Assembly (NCBI GenBank): GCA_035574315.1
Contig: DATLYW010000012.1
Coordinates: forward strand, 1 to 64,000
Origin: Candidatus Zixiibacteriota bacterium
Lineage (GTDB): Bacteria > Desulfobacterota > Binatia > UBA9968
Direction of reading: 5' to 3'
Length of the DNA: 64,000 nt
Every line of letters begins with the position of its first letter. Within the stretch, counting starts at the first letter, position 1. The notes beneath the pieces are model-generated. The model had not been told where the DNA came from, ran no database searches, and was given only the letters and a program-made list of their open reading frames with translations. Of this stretch, positions 1 through 8,911 are shown in pieces. Position numbers and translations under genes: made by a program.

Positions 1-417
<417 letters not shown>

Positions 418-531
418 AATCCTTCAACCCGCCTTTAGGCGGAGATTGACTGTGAGTACGATAGCTGCGCTCAAACGGCTTACGGAAACCCTAAACCGTC
501 ACTGCTTTTCAGGGCAGTTGCTACTATTTAG

Positions 532-543
532 TTTTCAAAGACC
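532..543 (-). promoter_or_regulatory. Possible rrn boxA-like antitermination site
   Basis: On the minus strand the 16S leader contains GGTCTTTGAAAA, followed by ACTAAATAG. This resembles the boxA element (consensus near TGCTCTTT) that loads NusB/NusE in rRNA leaders. It lies about 120 nt upstream of mature 16S and 30 nt downstream of the promoter, which is the right place. The match is imperfect. Confidence 0.4.
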
Positions 544-573
544 GGAAAGGTTGCTCGAAACGAGCAAAATGTC

Positions 574-602
574 TTTATAAGGAACGGCTTGACGTTTGTC
601 AA
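574..602 (-). promoter_or_regulatory. Sigma-70-type rrn promoter
   Basis: On the minus strand there is a perfect -35 TTGACA (597-602), a 17-nt spacer and a -10 TATAAA (574-579). This is the only gene start upstream of 16S in this orientation after tyrS ends at 723, so it should drive the rRNA operon. A 7-bp perfect inverted repeat (TTGCTCG-AAA-CGAGCAA, 551-567) begins at about the predicted transcription start, so the rRNA precursor would start with a hairpin. The rest of the 418-722 gap holds nothing else I recognise. Confidence 0.8.
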
Positions 603-722
603 GGCCGCTGGAAGCCCGCCCCTCGCCCGCCTAACAGGCGACTGTACTATGTCAAGAGACCGGACCCCCTTCGATTAAACGCGAAACAAAGTTTACCCAC
701 AATGGCTGAACTGTCAAGGAGG

Positions 723-1922
723 TCATTTCACGACCTGTGCGATCCGGTTCTTTCCCACCTCGACAATCTCGTGCCGATCGCTCTGGAATCGAAAATTGAA
801 ATCCCTGATGACCTGCCCGTCGACTTTCACCGCGCCCTGGGTGATCAGCCGGCGCGCTTCGCTTCCGGATTTGGCGAACTCGAGGTCGACGAGCAGCCGG
901 CAGATCCACACCGGGTCGGGAGCGGTGAACTTCTTCCGGATCTCCCGCGGCCGCTCTTTCCTCTGGTAGCGCATGGCGAAATACTCGGCCGCTGCTTGCG
1001 CTGCCGCGGCACCGTGAAAGCGCCGCACCAGCTCTTCGGCGAGCGCCTTCTTGACCGCCATCGGATGCAGATCGCCGCGCTCGACCTTCTCTCGCAGAGC
1101 CTCGAGCTCGGCGAGCGGGGTGTCGCTCAAGAGCTCGTAGTAGCGCCACATGAGCGGGTCGGAGATCGACATGATCTTGCCGAACATCTCCTCCGGCGGC
1201 TCGCTGATCCCGATATAGTTGCCCAGCGACTTGCTCATTTTCTGGACTCCGTCGGTCCCTTCGAGCAGGGGCATGGTCAGCACGACCTGAGGCTCCTGGC
1301 CGTACTCTCTCTGCAGCTCTCGCCCGATCAGCAGATTGAAGCGCTGATCGGTTCCGCCCAGCTCCACATCGGCCTTCAGCACCACCGAGTCGTACCCCTG
1401 CATGAGCGGATAGAGAAACTCGTGAATGCCGATCGGCTGCTGCCGGAGGTAGCGCTGCTTGAAGTCTTCGCGCTCGAGCATGCGCGCCACGGTATACTTG
1501 GCGGCGAGCTCGATCACGCCGGCGGCGTCGAGCTTTTCCATCCACCGGTGATTGAACTCGATCACGGTTTTCGCCGGATCCAGGATCTTGAAGATCTGTT
1601 CCTCGTAGGTGCGGGCGTTTTTTTCGACCTCGGCCCGGGTAAGCTGTTTGCGCGTCTCGGATTTCCCGGACGGGTCGCCGATCATCCCGGTGAAGTCGCC
1701 GATGAGAAAGATCACCTCGTGACCCAGCTCCTGGAACTGCTTCATCTTCTGGATGAGCACGGTGTGACCGAGGTGCAGGTCGGGCGCGGTCGGATCGAAG
1801 CCGGCCTTCACCCGTAGCGGCCGGCCTTTCTTCAGCTTGGCCACGAGCTCGTCCTCGGGAATCACCTCGACCGCGCCGCGCTTGATGATCTCGAGCTGGG
1901 CCTCGACCGTGCGCGCGCTCAC
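723..1922 (-). CDS. tyrS: Tyrosyl-tRNA synthetase
   Basis: Charges tRNA-Tyr with tyrosine in the cytoplasm. The 399-aa product has the class I synthetase signatures: HLGH (HIGH-type) near residue 51, following FDPTAPDLH, and KMSKS near residue 230. A C-terminal S4-like RNA-binding domain ([16 protein letters not shown]) is present. The length fits the TyrZ-like branch. The start is GTG at 1922, which overlaps the TGA of the upstream ymdB gene (GTGA), so the two are probably translationally coupled. It is the last gene of the minus-strand rny-ymdB-tyrS run; the rRNA promoter lies just beyond its stop. Confidence 0.95.
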   Translation of the reverse strand: MSARTVEAQLEIIKRGAVEVIPEDELVAKLKKGRPLRVKAGFDPTAPDLHLGHTVLIQKMKQFQELGHEVIFLIGDFTGMIGDPSGKSETRKQLTRAEVEKNARTYEEQIFKILDPAKTVIEFNHRWMEKLDAAGVIELAAKYTVARMLEREDFKQRYLRQQPIGIHEFLYPLMQGYDSVVLKADVELGGTDQRFNLLIGRELQREYGQEPQVVLTMPLLEGTDGVQKMSKSLGNYIGISEPPEEMFGKIMSISDPLMWRYYELLSDTPLAELEALREKVERGDLHPMAVKKALAEELVRRFHGAAAAQAAAEYFAMRYQRKERPREIRKKFTAPDPVWICRLLVDLEFAKSGSEARRLITQGAVKVDGQVIRDFNFRFQSDRHEIVEVGKNRIAQVVK

Positions 1923-2713
1923 GACGACCCCTCCCAGCGCAGCTGCAGCCGCTGCACCGACCGCGCCTTGCCGCTCTCCTCGTCGACCTCGGCGATGATG
2001 CCCTGGAGCACGACGTTGTCGCGCGCGACCTCGAACCGCCGCGGGAGCTGGGTCAAGAACCCTTCAATCACGATTTCGCGCTCGATCCCGATGACGGAAT
2101 CGAACGGCCCGCACATTCCCACATCGGTGATGTAGGCGGTACCGCCCGGAAGGATCCGCTCGTCGGCGGTCTGGACGTGGGTGTGTGTCCCGAAAACCAC
2201 CGAAGCCCGGCCGTCGAGATACCAGCCGATCGCGTTTTTCTCCGACGTCGCCTCGGCATGAACGTCGACGACCACCACGCGCGAGTGCCCGCCGTGCTCG
2301 CGCAAGACGGCATCGACGCTGCGGAACGGATCGTCTACGTGCTGGGGCATGAAAACCCGGCCCTGGACGTTCACGACGAGAGCGCGCAGCCCCTTACCGT
2401 TGTCCCAGGCGCACCACCCCCTGCCGGGAGCGCCTGCGGGAAAATTGGCCGGCCGCAGCAGATTGGCGGTTTCCTCCAGGTACGGGAAGATCTCCTTCTT
2501 CTTCCAGATGTGGTTTCCGGACGTGAGCACGTGGGCTCCGGCGGCGAACAGCTCCTCGGCGCTCTTGACGTCGACCCCCATGCCGCCCGCCGCGTTTTCG
2601 GCGTTCGCGACGACCAGATCGATCGCCTCTTTTCGCGCCAGCTCTGGAACCATCCCACGAAACGCCCGGCGCGCCGCCCGGCCCACCACGTCTCCCAAGA
2701 TCAAAATGCGCAT
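1919..2713 (-). CDS. ymdB: YmdB-family metallophosphoesterase (2',3'-cyclic nucleotide phosphodiesterase)
   Basis: A calcineurin-like phosphoesterase of the TIGR00282/YmdB family, known in Bacillus to hydrolyse 2',3'-cyclic nucleotides and to affect RNA turnover and multicellular behaviour. Visible metal-binding motifs are GDVVG near the N-terminus, [17 protein letters not shown], the HAEAT segment and [10 protein letters not shown]. The 264-aa length is typical. I chose ATG at 2713 because the family starts MRIL(I/F)GD; the longer upstream reading has no homologous character. It sits directly after rny, the same pairing as in Firmicutes, which supports a shared RNA-decay role. Confidence 0.92.
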   Translation of the reverse strand: MRILILGDVVGRAARRAFRGMVPELARKEAIDLVVANAENAAGGMGVDVKSAEELFAAGAHVLTSGNHIWKKKEIFPYLEETANLLRPANFPAGAPGRGWCAWDNGKGLRALVVNVQGRVFMPQHVDDPFRSVDAVLREHGGHSRVVVVDVHAEATSEKNAIGWYLDGRASVVFGTHTHVQTADERILPGGTAYITDVGMCGPFDSVIGIEREIVIEGFLTQLPRRFEVARDNVVLQGIIAEVDEESGKARSVQRLQLRWEGSS

Positions 2714-2798
2714 GAATACCGTGCCCGCCGCTCCTGCTCGCGGCTCGCGATCGTCCTCGGATCCCTTCGAGCACGATTCACGAGCACGCACATGCTTT

Positions 2799-4373
2799 TC
2801 ATCTCGCGTAGTCCACTGCCCGCACCTCGCGGATGACCGTCACCTTGATCTGGCCGGGATAGGTCATCTCGTTCTCGATTTTCTTGGCGATCTCCCGGGC
2901 CATCCGCGCCGCATCGTCGTCGGAAACCAGCTCGTGCTGCACCATGACCCGAATCTCCCGTCCGGCCTGGACCGCATAGGACTTTTCGACGCCCCGGAAC
3001 GCGTTGACGATGCGCTCCAGTTCCTCCAGCCGCCGAACGTAGCTCTCCATCATCTCGCGGCGGGCGCCCGGTCGCGCCCCGGAAAGAGCATCGGCTGCGT
3101 CGACCAGCGGAGCGAGGATGGTTTCCGCCTTCACGTCTTCGTGGTGCGCCGCGATCGCGTTGACGATCTTCGGCGATTCCCCGTACTTGCGCGCGAGCTC
3201 CGCGCCGATGATGGCGTGCGAGCCTTCGACCTCATGGTCGACCGCCTTGCCGATGTCGTGGAGCAGCGCCGCTCGGCGCGCCTGCTTCTCGTTCAGCCCC
3301 AGCTCGGCGGCCATCATGCCACAGATGTAGGCGGCCTCGATCGAATGCAGCAGCACGTTCTGGGCATAGCTGTAGCGGTACTTCAGCCGGCCCAGAAGCT
3401 TGACCAGCTCGGGATGGATCCCGTGGACGCCGACGTCGAAGACCGCCTTCTGGCCCGCCTCCCGGATCGCCTCCTCCAGTTCCTGCTCCGACTTACGCAC
3501 GACTTCCTCGATGCGGCCCGGATGGATGCGCCCGTCAGAGACCAGCTTTTCCAGCGAGAGCCGGGCGATTTCACGACGGATGGGGTTGTGGCCGGAGATC
3601 ACGACGGTTTCCGGCGTGTCGTCCACGATCAGATCGATGCCGGTAGCCGCCTCGAGCGCCCTGATGTTGCGGCCCTCTCGGCCGATGATCTTTCCCTTGA
3701 GCTCGTCGTTCGGCAGCGGAAAAACCGTCACCGAACGCTCGGCGACGAAGTCTCCCGCCAACCTTTCGATCGCCAGCGCGATGATCTTCTGGCTCTTGCG
3801 CACCGCCTCGGCCTTGGCCTCCTCTTCGATGACGCGAATCCGCTTGGCCGACTCGTGCTTGGCCTCCTCGATCATTTCCTCCATGAGGCTTTTCTTGGCT
3901 TCCTCCCGGGTCAACCCAGCCACCTGCTCCAGCTGGCGTCGCGCCTCCTCGATACGACGGTCGCACTCTACGGCTTTTTCCTCGAGCGACTTTTCTTTCG
4001 ACTTAAGAGCGGCCTCGCGACGGCCGATCTCGGTTTCCCGGCTGTCCAAGGCCTCCGCCCGCTTTTCCAGCCCCTCTTCCTTGCTCAACAACCTCTTTTC
4101 GAGCGCCTGAAGTTCTCTCCGGGTCTCTCGCACCTCCTTCTCGAAATCCATCTGCTCCTTGAGAACGCTGTCACGAGCCTGTATTTCCGCCTCTTTCTTG
4201 ATCGCATTGGCGTCCTTCTTGGCTTCCTCGATGATGCGCGCCGCCGTCGTGCGCGCGAGCTCGACCTGCATCTGCCGCTGCCGTTTACGCAGCCAGGAGG
4301 CCGCCAGCACGGAAACGGCTCCCACGATCAGCCCTGCGATGCCGGACAACAAACCTGGGTCCAATAAAAACAC
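2799..4373 (-). CDS. rny: Ribonuclease Y
   Basis: Membrane-anchored endoribonuclease that starts mRNA decay. The 524-aa protein has the canonical order: one N-terminal membrane segment (about residues 7-26), a long charged coiled coil (about 30-200), a KH domain containing [15 protein letters not shown], and an HD domain with [13 protein letters not shown]. It ends in the family's [12 protein letters not shown] tail. The start is GTG at 4373, preceded by the strong ribosome-binding sequence AAAGGGGG. It is followed by ymdB and preceded by the cyclo-ligase gene on the same strand. Confidence 0.96.
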   Translation of the reverse strand: MFLLDPGLLSGIAGLIVGAVSVLAASWLRKRQRQMQVELARTTAARIIEEAKKDANAIKKEAEIQARDSVLKEQMDFEKEVRETRRELQALEKRLLSKEEGLEKRAEALDSRETEIGRREAALKSKEKSLEEKAVECDRRIEEARRQLEQVAGLTREEAKKSLMEEMIEEAKHESAKRIRVIEEEAKAEAVRKSQKIIALAIERLAGDFVAERSVTVFPLPNDELKGKIIGREGRNIRALEAATGIDLIVDDTPETVVISGHNPIRREIARLSLEKLVSDGRIHPGRIEEVVRKSEQELEEAIREAGQKAVFDVGVHGIHPELVKLLGRLKYRYSYAQNVLLHSIEAAYICGMMAAELGLNEKQARRAALLHDIGKAVDHEVEGSHAIIGAELARKYGESPKIVNAIAAHHEDVKAETILAPLVDAADALSGARPGARREMMESYVRRLEELERIVNAFRGVEKSYAVQAGREIRVMVQHELVSDDDAARMAREIAKKIENEMTYPGQIKVTVIREVRAVDYAR

Positions 4374-4391
4374 CCCCTTTACTTTAGAGTG

Positions 4392-4988
4392 TCAGGAAAG
4401 AGAAAGCTGCTGGCGCCGATCGCGGCAGCAGATCAGTCTGCTTTCGGTGACGATAAAATCGACTCTCTGGTCCCACGTTTCCGTCGGGACCTCATCGACG
4501 ATCTGGAACTCGTAAGCCAGCCCCACTACCGTGGCTTGCGAGCCCAAGGCCGCGAGAAAACGATCGTACCCCCCCTTTCCACGGCCGAGTCGGCCTCCTC
4601 GCACGTCGAACGCCACGCCCGGCACGAACACCACAAACCGGTCGGGAGCGGCGGTCAAGCGGACGCTGCCCGTCGGCTCGGGAACGCCACCCCATCCGAC
4701 CGTCCACGGCTCGTCCGCCTCCACGCGAACGAATTCCAGGGTTCCCTCCCGAGCCGTTCTTGGATAGAAAACCTGTTTTCCCGTCGCCATGGCGTGTTCC
4801 CGAAGAGTATCGGTGGCAACCTCGTTCTGCACAGCACGATAGAGGGCGACGGCGGCACAATCCCGGTAGCGGGGCCACTGCACCGCGCGTTCTTGGATCT
4901 GCCGGCTCAGCCGGCAGCTTTCTGACGGGGAAAGAGAAGCACGCCGCGACAAGGCCACGGCGCGAAGCTCACGTTTCCTCTCTACCAT
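4392..4988 (-). CDS. 5-formyltetrahydrofolate cyclo-ligase
   Basis: Converts 5-formyl-THF to 5,10-methenyl-THF using ATP, returning the storage folate to the one-carbon pool. Family features are the N-terminal RKRELRAVALSRR basic segment, the substrate/ATP loop GGRLGRGKGGYDRFL near the C-terminus, and VDFIVTE close to the end. ATG at 4988 (198 aa) is chosen over an upstream ATG at 5012 because AGGGGGA sits at ribosome-binding distance before it. The gene lies downstream of zapA with a 360-nt gap, the arrangement that in many proteobacteria encloses the 6S RNA gene. Confidence 0.93.
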   Translation of the reverse strand: MVERKRELRAVALSRRASLSPSESCRLSRQIQERAVQWPRYRDCAAVALYRAVQNEVATDTLREHAMATGKQVFYPRTAREGTLEFVRVEADEPWTVGWGGVPEPTGSVRLTAAPDRFVVFVPGVAFDVRGGRLGRGKGGYDRFLAALGSQATVVGLAYEFQIVDEVPTETWDQRVDFIVTESRLICCRDRRQQLSLS

Positions 4989-5069
4989 CCAGCGTCCCCC
5001 TGACGGGACCACGGGGATAGGGCAGAGAGATGAAACAAGAGGGGGGAAGATGCAAACCTAAAAATCTGA

Positions 5070-5265
5070 ACGGCGGGCGACCCGGGTGGGCGCTCTCGAG
5101 AGCTTTGCGCCGGCTTGTGAAACAGCCGGCGCCCAAACCGCCGTGCCTGTCGGTATCACTGCAAAATCCGCCGAAAACTCAACGACTTTTCGTTGCACGC
5201 CTACGTCGCGCAGGATTGCAATCACCCGGCAAATCAGATCTTTGATGAACGCTTCTCCCCAAGTC
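5070..5265 (-). ncRNA. ssrS: Candidate 6S RNA locus between zapA and the cyclo-ligase gene
   Basis: The gap from 4989 to 5347 contains no convincing gene. In many proteobacteria the zapA-ssrS-cyclo-ligase order is conserved, which makes 6S RNA the expected occupant. Supporting structure on the minus strand: a perfect 9-bp hairpin GCGCCGGCT-N8-AGCCGGCGC (5108-5133) and the palindrome CTCTCGAGAG (5094-5103). I could not draw the full 6S rod with its central bubble by eye, so the call rests mainly on synteny and the boundaries are approximate. A 70-codon open frame crosses the region but has no recognisable features. Confidence 0.33.
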
Positions 5266-5347
5266 CTCATCTTTCTCCGCCACCCCGCTGACCCGGCGCC
5301 CCCGGCTGCCGGCCTGGCACGGCCGTCCCGGAAACGCCTTGAACCGA

Positions 5348-5626
5348 TCAACCCTCCTCGGCCAGTGTTACTGAGACTCGTTTCGACAACTGATGGACCT
5401 TGTTCAGAACCTCGTCGTGCGCTTCTCTCAACCGATGGTACTCGTCCGCGATGTTCAGCGCGGCCAGCATGGCGAGATTGGACTTGGCGGCGGTTTTGGA
5501 CGCCCGGGACAATTCCTGCATTTTGCTGTCCACGTACTCCGCCACCATCCGCATGTAATCCTCGTCCGCCTCGCTGCTGATGGTGAACTTCTGTCCCAGA
5601 ATCTCGACTTCGAGCGCTCGCTTCAT
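5348..5626 (-). CDS. zapA: Cell division protein ZapA
   Basis: A 92-aa FtsZ-ring-associated protein that promotes FtsZ bundling at midcell. It shows the family N-terminus VEILGQKFTISS and the segment EADEDYMRMVAEYVDSKMQEL, then a C-terminal coiled-coil helix (LAMLAALNIADEYHRLREAHDEV). It starts with ATG at 5626, 15 nt after the stop of the ZapB-like coiled-coil gene, so the two form a division-protein pair. Confidence 0.92.
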   Translation of the reverse strand: MKRALEVEILGQKFTISSEADEDYMRMVAEYVDSKMQELSRASKTAAKSNLAMLAALNIADEYHRLREAHDEVLNKVHQLSKRVSVTLAEEG

Positions 5627-5641
5627 GGCAGGATCCGCGCC

Positions 5642-5872
5642 TCAATCCGAAAGGTCCAGAGCCTCGAACTGTCCGAGTATCTTGTCGAGCTTGTCTCTCA
5701 TCTCGACCCGCTCACGCTCGTACTGACGCAGCTGGCCCCTCAGGTGATGCCATTCGCTTTCCTTTTGCTGGAGCTTTTTCTCGATCAGCTCCTTCTCCTT
5801 TTTCACCCTTTCGTGCTTCTCGATCAATCGATTGATCTTCGCTTCGAGCTGTTCGATGTTGTCGAGAGCCAT
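5642..5872 (-). CDS. ZapB-like coiled-coil cell division protein
   Basis: A 76-aa, almost entirely coiled-coil protein with leucine heptads (IEQLEAKINRLIEKHERVKKE) and no membrane segment. Proteins of this size and composition directly upstream of zapA are usually annotated as ZapB/DUF904-type division factors. ATG at 5872 is preferred to an in-frame TTG at 5887 because GGCGGGGCGGG precedes it. Function is inferred from the coiled coil and the adjacent zapA; the sequence is too simple for a firm family assignment. Confidence 0.7.
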   Translation of the reverse strand: MALDNIEQLEAKINRLIEKHERVKKEKELIEKKLQQKESEWHHLRGQLRQYERERVEMRDKLDKILGQFEALDLSD

Positions 5873-5959
5873 AGCCCGCCCCGCCAAACTTCATGTTCGA
5901 GTTTAGTTTTCTCCCACTGGCTTGTCAAGGCAATAAACGACTGGAAACGCGGCAAAATT

Positions 5960-6583
5960 TCAACGCGCTCTCTCCGGGGAGCCCGTGAGCAAGCCGCGGA
6001 TGTCCCGCAGCAGGGCCCGAGGGTCCGGCGAGGCCCCGACGTAGGCGACCCGCATCACGCCGCTTGCGTCCACCAGGCAGCTCAACGGCGTATGATCGAC
6101 CAGGCCGCGCCCCCTGCGCCGTACCCGGACCCCGAAGTTTTTCCAGACCCGGCTCAAGCCGCCGGCATCGCCGGTCAGGAAGGCCCAGTTCGTCAGATCG
6201 GCGCCGTAGCGGCCGGCGTAGGCCCGAAGTGTCTGTGGAGAATCGATCTCGGGATCGGTAGTGATCGTGAGAAGCTGGACCGCGCCGCGCTCCGCCGGAG
6301 CAAGCTCGGTCTGCACCGCGCGCGCCGCAGCGGTGATGAGCGGGCAGACATCCGGGCAGCTCGTGTAGACGAAGGTGACCAGCACCACCTTGCCGTGCAT
6401 TCGGCCGAAGGCGAAGCTGCGCCCGTGCTGGTCGGTCAGCACGAAGTCCTCGATCGGGATCCGGACCTCCCGGCGCTCGGCAGGGGCGGTCGCCGCGTGC
6501 GCCCGCGGCTCCCCGAGCCGCCACGCCGGAAACAAAAGAACCCCGGTCCAAAGGATGATCATCGCTTGGAGATGTCCGCTCAT
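5960..6583 (-). CDS. SCO1/SenC/PrrC-family copper chaperone (first of three)
   Basis: Predicted envelope-anchored thioredoxin-fold protein that delivers copper to the CuA site of cytochrome c oxidase. The 207-aa product has an N-terminal hydrophobic anchor (IILWTGVLLFPAW), the copper ligands TSCPDVCP and the distal histidine in DHTPLSCLVD, plus the family TDPEIDSP segment. ATG at 6583 overlaps the TGA of the upstream cytochrome c gene by one base, implying coupling. Two further SCO genes lie at 9774 and 10945 on the other strand; all three keep both cysteines and the histidine. Confidence 0.93.
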   Translation of the reverse strand: MSGHLQAMIILWTGVLLFPAWRLGEPRAHAATAPAERREVRIPIEDFVLTDQHGRSFAFGRMHGKVVLVTFVYTSCPDVCPLITAAARAVQTELAPAERGAVQLLTITTDPEIDSPQTLRAYAGRYGADLTNWAFLTGDAGGLSRVWKNFGVRVRRRGRGLVDHTPLSCLVDASGVMRVAYVGASPDPRALLRDIRGLLTGSPERAR

Positions 6584-7023
6584 CAAGGTTGCTCCCTCTC
6601 GGACGGGGGCTCGGTGCCGAAAACGTACTCCCATGGCACGCTGCAGTGGGCAGCGACGAGCATGTCGAACCTCTCCCACCACCGCACCTCCCGCCCCTCG
6701 CGGCTTAAAAAGCGCACCATCTTGACCATGTCCGTGATCTCGGACTGCCTCAACGCGGGGCTGAAGGCCGGCATCGTGCCGCGCCCCTCGGCGATCGAGC
6801 GGCGAATCTCGAAGGGGCTCTTCCGCTCCACGGTCTCGCGAAAATCGGGCACGGGACGGGGAAGCGACGCCGCCAGAGGACCGTCGCCCCTCCCCAGGGG
6901 ACCGTGGCAGTTGAGGCAGCGCTCCGCGTAGAGCGCGTCGATGCGCTCGTTGCGACCGCAGCCGAGGCACGACAGGCAAAAAACCGCCACCGCGACCAGG
7001 CGCAGAGAAGCTTCCCTCCCCAT
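6583..7023 (-). CDS. Exported c-type cytochrome (single heme)
   Basis: A 146-aa protein with an N-terminal export segment (LRLVAVAVFCLSCLGCG; the LGCG could be a lipoprotein cleavage site) and one CXXCH heme motif, CLNCH. A likely distal methionine lies in GTMPAFSP. It resembles small class I cytochromes of the electron-transfer or oxidase-subunit kind. ATG at 7023 is chosen because it opens the signal sequence; the longer reading upstream is not protein-like. It is coupled to the downstream SCO gene, so both probably serve the same terminal oxidase, which is not in the window. Confidence 0.87.
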   Translation of the reverse strand: MGREASLRLVAVAVFCLSCLGCGRNERIDALYAERCLNCHGPLGRGDGPLAASLPRPVPDFRETVERKSPFEIRRSIAEGRGTMPAFSPALRQSEITDMVKMVRFLSREGREVRWWERFDMLVAAHCSVPWEYVFGTEPPSEREQP

Positions 7024-7380
7024 ACAGCTCGCATAATAGCAGAGGCGGGGGGCGAGCTCGACCGCGGCCGCCCGACCTTTCCGGTTTGACGCGGTTTCGG
7101 CGTATGTGCTACCGACACACTCGGCCGGCATCGTTCAGGGCCGCCGCCGGGCAGGGAGAGGTCGGTCGAAGGTTCGCCGGGAAGGCCGTCGCGAAGAACG
7201 CCCCGAGCGCAGATAAAGCGACCGGGAACATGCCATACGGGCGCCTGGTCGGAGGACGAGTTCCCCGCCGATTCCCGCCGCAGACGCATGCGGCGCAGGT
7301 CTCCAGCCTTCATTTTGACGCGGCCATTTGCACGGGCTTGTGAGTCAGGTGGGTAACCGCATTGTCGGCATCGGGACCGG
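7024..7380. other. Divergent intergenic region with no recognised element
   Basis: A 357-nt gap between the minus-strand cytochrome c gene and the plus-strand barrel-type gene. It must contain start signals for both directions, but I see no clear -35/-10 pair, operator palindrome or RNA structure. Open frames here are shadows. Confidence 0.5.
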
Positions 7381-8169
7381 ATGAAACCGAAAATCGTACT
7401 GTTGCAATCCGCGCTCGTCGCCTTCGTCTCGCTGGTCCGGCCCGAAACCGGCCACGGCGGGCGCCCCCTGGTCGTCGACGATGCGGCTCCCGTGGCGCCG
7501 GGTGGACTGGAGGTGGAGCTCGGCCTTTATCATGGCCGTCCGGACGGCGGCGGACGCGATCGCCGCTGGCCGACTGTCGCGGTCGCGTACGGGCTCGTCG
7601 AAGGCTTGGAAATTGGCCTCGGTCTTCAACGGGTAAGCCAGGATATGTCCGGGGCTTCGCCGGTCGACGGCTTCGAAGACCTTCGCCTCGCTGCCAAGTA
7701 CAGAATCGCCGAAAGCCGGGGAAGGCTGCCGTCGATCGCCGCCGCCGTCGACGTTAAATTACCGACCGCCAGCCGGTCCCGCGGGCTCTCGTCGGGAAAA
7801 AGCGACCAAACGCTCCTGGCCATTGCGACGCAACCCTTTGGCGCCTTCGCCGTCCACGCCAATATCGGCTACACAATCGTCGGCAGGGTGCACGGAAAAA
7901 CCTTGATGAACCGCATCCACGGCGGAGCCGCCGTCGAACATGCCCTCGATTCCCGCTGGTTGATCGTCGGGGAGATATTCGGTTTTTCGCGCCCCTCCAG
8001 CGCCACGCCGAACGAGGCGGAGTTTCAGGTCGGCGTCCGCTACGCTCTGCACCCGAGCTTGGTTCTGGACGCCGCGGCAGGACGAAGCCTCCGGCCGCGC
8101 GGGACCATGGCGCAGGCGACGTTCGGCCTTACGTGGACGTTCGACCTGTCGGGAAAGCGGGGACCGTGA
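7381..8169 (+). CDS. Predicted outer-membrane beta-barrel (transporter / phenol meta-pathway MetA-like family)
   Basis: A 262-aa protein with an N-terminal export signal (KIVLLQSALVAFVSL) and alternating amphipathic strands typical of a small barrel, ending in an aromatic strand FGLTWTFDL. The openings GGLEVELGLYHG, LVEGLEIGLGLQR and FEDLRLAAKYRI fit the putative meta-pathway phenol degradation outer-membrane family (PF13557). What it transports is unknown; that family name reflects its first member only. It begins the plus-strand run that leads into the copper/thiol genes, but a 146-nt gap separates it from the methyltransferase. Confidence 0.6.
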   Translation: MKPKIVLLQSALVAFVSLVRPETGHGGRPLVVDDAAPVAPGGLEVELGLYHGRPDGGGRDRRWPTVAVAYGLVEGLEIGLGLQRVSQDMSGASPVDGFEDLRLAAKYRIAESRGRLPSIAAAVDVKLPTASRSRGLSSGKSDQTLLAIATQPFGAFAVHANIGYTIVGRVHGKTLMNRIHGGAAVEHALDSRWLIVGEIFGFSRPSSATPNEAEFQVGVRYALHPSLVLDAAAGRSLRPRGTMAQATFGLTWTFDLSGKRGP

Positions 8170-8315
8170 GGGGTTCTGGGCCGCGCAATCGTGCCCGAGC
8201 AGTCGCGCAGAGACACGAAACCAAGCTCGATGCTGGCGACGAGGTCCGTTTTGTGGTTAAGTAAATCGACACGTGGAATAGCGGCATTCGCCGAAGGGGA
8301 GGAGGCCAACAGCAT

Positions 8316-8903
8316 ATGATGAAAGGGTTCGAAAGGAGGTCGATCGGTGGATGGCTGGCGGCCGTGGCGTTGGCCTTTTGCGTTACCGCCACTGCTCTCG
8401 GTGTTGCGCCTTCCGCCGCGGCGGCCGAGGACGGTCTCGATAAGAAAATCGTTCCGTTCGTTCCCACTCCTCAGGAGGTGGTCGACCGGATGATCGAGCT
8501 GGCGGGCGTCGGCAAGGGCGACGTGGTCTATGACCTGGGCTCCGGCGACGGGCGGATCGTGATCGCCGCGGCGAAAAAGGGAGCGCGCGCCGTCGGCTTC
8601 GACATCGATCCCGACCTGATCAAGGAATCGCGCGAGAACATCCGCAAGGCCGGTGTGCAAAAGCTCGCCGAGATCCGTCAGCAAGATATCCTGACCGTGG
8701 ATGTGTCCGGCGCCTCCGTCGTCACGCTGTACCTGCTGCCGGACGTCAACCTCAAGCTCAAGCCGAAGCTCCTGAGCCAGCTCAAGCCCGGCTCGCGCGT
8801 GGTCTCGCACGCCTTCGACATGGGCGACTGGAAACCCGACAAGGTGGAGCGCATCGACGGTCGCACGATCTATCTGTGGACGATTCCAGCCAAGGGGCGT
8901 TGA
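8316..8903 (+). CDS. Class I SAM-dependent methyltransferase with an export signal
   Basis: A 195-aa protein whose core is a Rossmann-type methyltransferase: motif I DLGSGDGRIVIAAA, the acidic ribose-binding FDIDP, then DILTVDVSGASVVTLYLLP. Residues 1-38 form a convincing cleavable signal (GWLAAVALAFCVTATALGVAPSAAA), so it appears to act outside the cytoplasm, where SAM is not expected. ATG at 8316 follows GGGGAGGAGG at a workable distance. The next gene starts 9 nt after its stop, tying it to the Cox11-like/SCO cluster. The substrate is unknown. Confidence 0.85.
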   Translation: MMKGFERRSIGGWLAAVALAFCVTATALGVAPSAAAAEDGLDKKIVPFVPTPQEVVDRMIELAGVGKGDVVYDLGSGDGRIVIAAAKKGARAVGFDIDPDLIKESRENIRKAGVQKLAEIRQQDILTVDVSGASVVTLYLLPDVNLKLKPKLLSQLKPGSRVVSHAFDMGDWKPDKVERIDGRTIYLWTIPAKGR

Positions 8904-8911
8904 GGAAAGCA

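Noticed and set aside
5058..5300. A possible short minus-strand protein in the zapA to cyclo-ligase gap
   Set aside because: It has no ribosome-binding site, no recognisable domain and overlaps strong hairpins; the gap is better explained as an RNA locus.
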